Positions 7,322 through 11,209 of a stretch of 11,209 nucleotides of DNA are shown here, piece after piece. A program made the position numbers and the translations under genes. The stretch's first letter is position 1. The number at the start of each line of letters is the position of its first letter. The notes beneath the pieces were generated by a model. It had not been told where the DNA came from. It searched no databases and was given only the letters and a program-made list of their open reading frames with translations. Source of the DNA: an uncultured Clostridia bacterium (GTDB lineage Bacteria; Bacillota_A; Clostridia; TANB77; CAG-508); NCBI GenBank assembly GCA_947628335.1, contig CANQZT010000034.1, forward strand, positions 1-11,209, written 5' to 3'.

Positions 7322-8564
7322 TTACATATTAGATATGGCTCTTAATACACCTAATTTTCCATATTCATATGTAAGACTTCCTTGCATAAATGCTATATAT
7401 GGAGGTCTAATAGGAGCATCACAAGATAATTCTATTGAAGAACCTTGCGTAAAAGCTCCTGATGCCATAATTACCTGATCAGTATATCCTGGCATATCCC
7501 ATGGCTCTGGTATTGATTTTGAATCTACAGGAGAACCCATTTGAATTCCTTGACAATATTTTATTAATGGTTCTTTTTCTCCAAATTTTATAGTTTGAAC
7601 AATGTCAGCTCTTTTTTCGTTATATAATGGTGACGGTTTATATCCCAATTTTTCTAATATTCTACTTGCAAATACAGCTGTTTTCAAACTATTTGCTACA
7701 ACACTTGGTGCAAAAAATAAGCCTTGTAAAATTTGCTTATTTATTCCCAATGTTGGGCCCACTTCTTTTCCTTGACCTGGAGACGTTAATCTTTCTGCAC
7801 ATAACTCTACTAAATCTTTTTTTCCTGCAATATATGCACCATTTGGTGCAATTCCTCCACCTAAATTTTTAATTAAAGAGCCCACTATCACATCTGCCCC
7901 TACTTCTGCTGGTTCTTTAGTACCTACAAATTCACAATAACAATTGTCAATCATAATTATTACTTCTTTATTTATCTTTCTAATTTCCCTTATAATTTCT
8001 TCTACTTGTTCTATTTGAATGCTATTTCTTAAAGAATATCCTCTCGAACGTTGTATTTCAATTAATTTAACTTTTCCATTTTTTAATCTTTCAATAATTT
8101 TTTCTTTATTAAATTCATTATCTATTAATTCAATCTGCTCGTAGTTAATTCCAAATGATTTTAATGAACTTGCGTTTTCTTGTATACCAATTACAGAATC
8201 CAGTGTATCATATGGCTTCCCGACAAATACTAAGCATAGTATCTCCTGGTCTTAAAAGTGCAAATAGGCATACTGTTAATGCATGTGTTCCTGAAATAAA
8301 CTGTCCTCGAACTAAAGCATCTTCAGCACCTAATACATTAGCAAATACTTTTTCTATAGTATCTCTTCCTACATCTCCATATCCATATCCAGTTGTACTA
8401 TTAAAGTGCATATCTGAAATATTATTTTCTTGAAATGCTTTTAATACTTTCAATGAATTTAATTCACAAATATTATCAATTTCTTTAAAAATCTCTTTTA
8501 TGTCTTCTTCTGTCTGTTTTGCAAGTTTTAATACTTCTTCTTTTATTCCAAATTCTTGATACAT
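7322..8564 (-). CDS. PLP-dependent enzyme of the methionine gamma-lyase/aluminium-resistance (YnbB) family, with a +1 frameshift at a CGG codon
   Basis: This is a Cys/Met-metabolism-type PLP enzyme of the family annotated as 'aluminum resistance protein' or YnbB; the true substrate is not established. The start ATG 8562-8564 is preceded by GAGGAG. The frame reads MYQEFGIKEEVLKLAKQTEE, RGQFISGTHAL and RPGDTMLSIC, then CGG as codon 115 (8220-8222), with a zero-frame TGA three codons further. Skipping the C gives GKPYDTLDSVIG and an uninterrupted frame to TAA 7322-7324, including IQRSRGYSLR, MIDNCYCEFVG and GSLIKNLGGG, whose Lys232 should bind PLP. The restored length is 413 residues, as expected. 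It sits 20 bases after the WG-repeat gene and 30 before mtnN. Conventional annotation would show fragments at 8208-8564 and 7322-7954 with an apparent gap between them. Confidence 0.9.
8220..8222 (-). other. +1 frameshift site CGG-G in the PLP enzyme gene
   Basis: Coding strand reads AGT ATT TGT C GGG AAG CCA TAT. Skipping the C at 8222 gives Gly-Lys-Pro-Tyr-Asp, the GxPYDTL motif of the family. Removing a G instead would give Arg-Lys-Pro and lose that glycine, so the C is the extra base. Confidence 0.85.
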
Positions 8565-8584
8565 CGCTTTCTCCTCATTTTAAA

Positions 8585-10315
8585 CTATTGAATATTAGTA
8601 TAGTAACTTTCACCATATCCATAATATACTTTATAGTATTTTCCTAAAAATTCTGGCTCTAAATTAGTTTCTTCTAATTTATATGTTGGTTCTACAATTA
8701 TCTCCCCTTCTTTATTCATAATTCCCCAAAGTTCGCCTTGTCTAATTCCTGCATATCCATAATCATTAAATTCTGTTACTTTATCATATACATAATCAAC
8801 AACTACATTACCTAATTTATCTACATATCCCCACTTATCATCTTTTTTAGATGCTAATAGTTTATTATCTTTATAGATTTCACTTGTTTGCAGTTCTTTG
8901 CCATAAAAATCAAAATACTTTGAATCTTGATTAGATGATACTTGTATATAATTATCCTTTTTGTATATTAACGCATTATTTATTGAATATATCTGTTTTA
9001 AATTCTTTGAATATAAATCTGTTTTATTTTCTGTTAGAATTTTTGCTTCTATTATAGTTGTATCATCTATTTTCTGTAATACTTCATAAATAAAATTAAC
9101 CATTGTTTTATCATTTGTATTAATTATTCCTAAGCTTCCATTTTCGTTTGATGCAATAAAATAGTCTTCAAATAAATATTCAAGATAATTATATTTATTG
9201 TCAACCAAATTTCTTTTTTGGCTATCTACAATACCATAAAGCCCCTCTTCATTAATAGTAATATAGTAATTATCATTATCTGTTTTTAACATTGATGTAT
9301 ATCCTAAACTTTCAATTTTATTTCCATTTACATCAAAATAATTATTTTCACCATTTTCTATTGCTTGTATATATACACCTTTTACTTCAATTTCATCATA
9401 TTCTATTGGAATTATTGTATTTCCATTTATATCTATAATTCCATACTTTGAATTTCTTTGGACTTCAAAAATTTTATTATTTTTATCATACTCTATTCCT
9501 TGATACGAATATGGAATTAAAACTTTTTTATTTTTTATAATTCCATACTGACCATTTTTACAAACATTTAAATATACATCATTATCATCTATATCTAAAA
9601 TTCTGGAAAGTTCATTATATTCTGTATCAAGTATTTTTTTTAATTTATTATTAATGTATCCATATCTATATCCATCAGTTGTTTTATTTTTTGTAATATA
9701 TCCAGATAATGCATACTGTTTATCTTCTGTATAAAAACCATCAGCTGTAATTTCATCATATTCCTCTTTTATTAGCGTTGCACCTTTTACATTAATAACA
9801 CCATATTTATCATTTCTTTTTACTAATAATTCACTTTCTTTATTTACCAATCCTTTTATTTCTTCATAAATTGGCTTAGTAATTACTTTTCCATTATAAT
9901 CAATTAATCCATATTTTCCATCTTTCTTATATTGTAGAACTGTTTTTTCATATGGAATATTAGTTACAATTCCATTAATTGCTATTGCTGTTACCTCTTC
10001 AAATTGATCTAAAATAACCTCATTCTTTTCATTTAATACTGTATTTTTCTCATCTTTTTCACAAACAAAAACATCTTTTTCTGGATTAGGTATTTTTACA
10101 CTGTCATAAATTGGCTCTACAATTACCTCTCCTGATATAGCTATAACACCATATTTACCATTTTCATTTAATGGATAATATTTATAATTCGATACTTCTG
10201 TTACACAATATTCTTTTTTCTTATTATCTAAAAATAAATATATACTAACTCCTATTATAATTAATAATGCAACTACAACTATTATTTTTATTTTATTATT
10301 CTTAATTTTCTCCAT
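8585..10315 (-). CDS. Membrane-anchored WG-repeat protein of unknown function
   Basis: This is a 576-residue protein with a short basic N-terminus, one hydrophobic segment at about 9-29 (signal anchor), and then an outside region made almost entirely of WG/KWG beta-repeats. About a dozen units are seen, each starting near a K-Y/W-G-[IVL]-I/V core followed by a G or N turn and a P-x-x-Y-[DE] end. Examples begin at residues 54 (KYGVI), 134 (KYGLI), 170 (KYGVI), 257 (QYGII), 290 (KYGII), 359 (LYGIV), 394 (SLGII), 494 (KWGYV) and 529 (LWGIM). The C-terminal tail is Tyr-rich. Repeats of this type are common in Clostridia and Bacteroidetes surface proteins; a binding role is plausible, but no function can be assigned. 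ATG 10313-10315 has AAAGGA upstream. There is no in-frame CGG in this long gene and the frame is intact. Confidence 0.85.
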   Translation of the reverse strand: MEKIKNNKIKIIVVVALLIIIGVSIYLFLDNKKKEYCVTEVSNYKYYPLNENGKYGVIAISGEVIVEPIYDSVKIPNPEKDVFVCEKDEKNTVLNEKNEVILDQFEEVTAIAINGIVTNIPYEKTVLQYKKDGKYGLIDYNGKVITKPIYEEIKGLVNKESELLVKRNDKYGVINVKGATLIKEEYDEITADGFYTEDKQYALSGYITKNKTTDGYRYGYINNKLKKILDTEYNELSRILDIDDNDVYLNVCKNGQYGIIKNKKVLIPYSYQGIEYDKNNKIFEVQRNSKYGIIDINGNTIIPIEYDEIEVKGVYIQAIENGENNYFDVNGNKIESLGYTSMLKTDNDNYYITINEEGLYGIVDSQKRNLVDNKYNYLEYLFEDYFIASNENGSLGIINTNDKTMVNFIYEVLQKIDDTTIIEAKILTENKTDLYSKNLKQIYSINNALIYKKDNYIQVSSNQDSKYFDFYGKELQTSEIYKDNKLLASKKDDKWGYVDKLGNVVVDYVYDKVTEFNDYGYAGIRQGELWGIMNKEGEIIVEPTYKLEETNLEPEFLGKYYKVYYGYGESYYTNIQ

Positions 10316-10379
10316 TTATATTTTGTCCTTTCTTTCTCAAAATTCTATATAATTATTATCACATAGTTTTTGTTTATTC

Positions 10380-11209
10380 TTATGTTTTATTTAACGTATT
10401 ATTTTTGCAAACTTTTACTTTTATAATTCGTTTATCTTCATATTCTTCAATTTTGTAAGTAACATCATTAATTTCAATAACAGGTTTTTCTTCATCTTCT
10501 GGAATTCTTCCTAATTTCTCTTGTATAAATCCTGATAATGTATCATAGTCTCCTTCTTCAATTTCAACTCCTAATATTTTACTTAAATCACTTACATTTA
10601 TACTTCCACTAACAAGATAAGTATTATCATCTATTTTTTCACATTCATTTTCGATTTCATCATATTCATCAAATATATCTCCTACTAGTTCTTCTATAAT
10701 ATCTTCCATTGTAATTAGACCTGCTGTACCTCCATATTCGTCTAATACAATTGCTAACTGATTTTTGTTTTTTTGTAATTCCTTAAATAATTCATCAATT
10801 GGTTTCGAAAGTGCAACAAAATATGCTGGTCTTATAATATTTTTTAATTTTATATTGTTCTTATCTTTTACATATTTTAGTAAATCTTTTAAATATAATA
10901 TCCCTTTAATATCATCAATATTTTCTTCATATACTGGAATTCTACTATACGTATATTCTTCTAATTCTTCAATCAATTGGCTAACATTAGTCTCTATATT
11001 TAATGCATATATATCTGTTCTGTGTGTCATAACTTCTGAAACAGTAGTGTCATTAAATTCAAAAACATTATTAATTAGTTCTTTTTCATTTTCTTCTATC
11101 GAACCTTTTTCTTCTCCTTCATCTACCATCATCTTTATCTCTTCTTCAGTTACAACCTCTTCATCTTTTTCAGATACTCCAAATAATTTTGATATTAAGT
11201 TTGTAAAAC
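10380..11209 (-). CDS. HlyC/CorC-type CBS-domain transporter-associated protein, 5' end beyond the window
   Basis: This is the cytoplasmic part of a 'hemolysin' family (HlyC/CorC, CNNM-like) membrane protein thought to take part in Mg2+ or other cation export. The frame is open through the right edge, reading FTNLISKLFGVSEKDEEVV before MMVDEGEEKGSIEENEKELI, so the methionine at 11132 is internal and not the start. Seen in order are the FEFNDTTVSEVMTHRTDIYA entry to the first CBS domain, the YSRIPVYEENIDDIKG repeat, the second CBS domain with DEYGGTAGLITMEDIIEELV, and the C-terminal CorC_HlyC domain (YLVSGSINVSDLSKILGV). The N-terminal DUF21 membrane domain should lie outside the window. The 64 bases between this gene and the WG-repeat gene hold no clear terminator. 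Confidence 0.92.
   Translation of the reverse strand, partial: FTNLISKLFGVSEKDEEVVTEEEIKMMVDEGEEKGSIEENEKELINNVFEFNDTTVSEVMTHRTDIYALNIETNVSQLIEELEEYTYSRIPVYEENIDDIKGILYLKDLLKYVKDKNNIKLKNIIRPAYFVALSKPIDELFKELQKNKNQLAIVLDEYGGTAGLITMEDIIEELVGDIFDEYDEIENECEKIDDNTYLVSGSINVSDLSKILGVEIEEGDYDTLSGFIQEKLGRIPEDEEKPVIEINDVTYKIEEYEDKRIIKVKVCKNNTLNKT

Noticed and set aside
136..8222. The five frameshifts as ordinary sequencing or assembly errors
   Set aside because: Not fully excluded without reads, but unlikely. All five are single extra bases at an in-frame CGG before a Gly codon, none is in the many A/T homopolymers, and CGG triplets in other phases are unaffected. An error mode tied to CGG would not respect codon phase.
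136..8222. CGG reassigned to another amino acid (as reported for CGG in some Firmicutes)
   Set aside because: A triplet reassignment would keep the zero frame, but that frame hits a stop within three to seven codons of each CGG and the homology resumes in the +1 frame.
949..8433. Plus-strand open frames (for example 949-1188, 3765-3971, 5508-5831, 8155-8433)
   Set aside because: They lie opposite clearly homologous minus-strand genes, have low-complexity Leu/Phe/Ser-rich products and no ribosome sites, so they are shadows.
5300..8564. Three consecutive decaying pseudogenes
   Set aside because: Outside the CGG sites the frames, lengths and catalytic motifs are intact, and truA, a conserved tRNA modification gene, shows the same lesion far away.
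1..11209. CRISPR arrays, insertion sequences, tRNA genes or riboswitches
   Set aside because: No direct repeats with spacers, transposase-like frames, tRNA-like cloverleaf or long structured leader was seen. All gaps between genes are under about 200 bases and are accounted for.

Overview
The window is very AT-rich. All twelve recognisable genes lie on the minus strand, so transcription runs from high to low coordinates. A clear spo0A places it in an endospore-forming lineage of the Firmicutes, most likely a low-GC (probably uncultured) member of the Clostridia. There are no mobile elements, CRISPR arrays, tRNAs or rRNAs.

Layout in transcription order: a HlyC/CorC-type CBS protein cut by the right edge (10380-11209); a membrane-anchored WG-repeat protein (8585-10315); a PLP enzyme of the methionine gamma-lyase/aluminium-resistance family (7322-8564); an MTA/SAH nucleosidase (6565-7291); a HI0933/YhiN-type flavoprotein (5300-6564); a YigZ/IMPACT protein (4646-5287); spo0A with its own promoter and terminator (3703-4524); trmB (2848-3522); then vanY-like carboxypeptidase - pth - rng - truA (1981-2802 down to 1), preceded by a near-consensus promoter inside the end of trmB. 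The genes are tightly spaced and mostly housekeeping: tRNA and RNA maturation (trmB, pth, rng, truA), cell wall trimming, sulfur/nucleoside salvage, and sporulation control.

The remarkable feature is in the reading frames. Four genes (truA, the flavoprotein, the nucleosidase and the PLP enzyme) are each interrupted by a +1 frameshift, two of them in the flavoprotein, making five in all. Every one sits at an in-frame CGG codon, and every one is repaired by skipping the C so that the next triplet read is a glycine codon (CGGA, CGGT, CGGA, CGGA, CGGG). In four of the five the glycine is a conserved family residue. I found no other in-frame CGG codon in any gene of the window, while seven CGG triplets that straddle codon boundaries leave their genes intact. 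CGU, CGC, CGA, AGA and AGG all serve as normal arginine codons. After correction all three complete genes have normal family lengths (413, 241 and 420 residues) and no other lesion. The simplest biological reading is that CGG is not decoded as arginine in this organism and instead triggers efficient +1 frameshifting, or that CGGN is read as a four-base glycine codon. A systematic sequencing artefact is the main alternative and must be excluded with reads.
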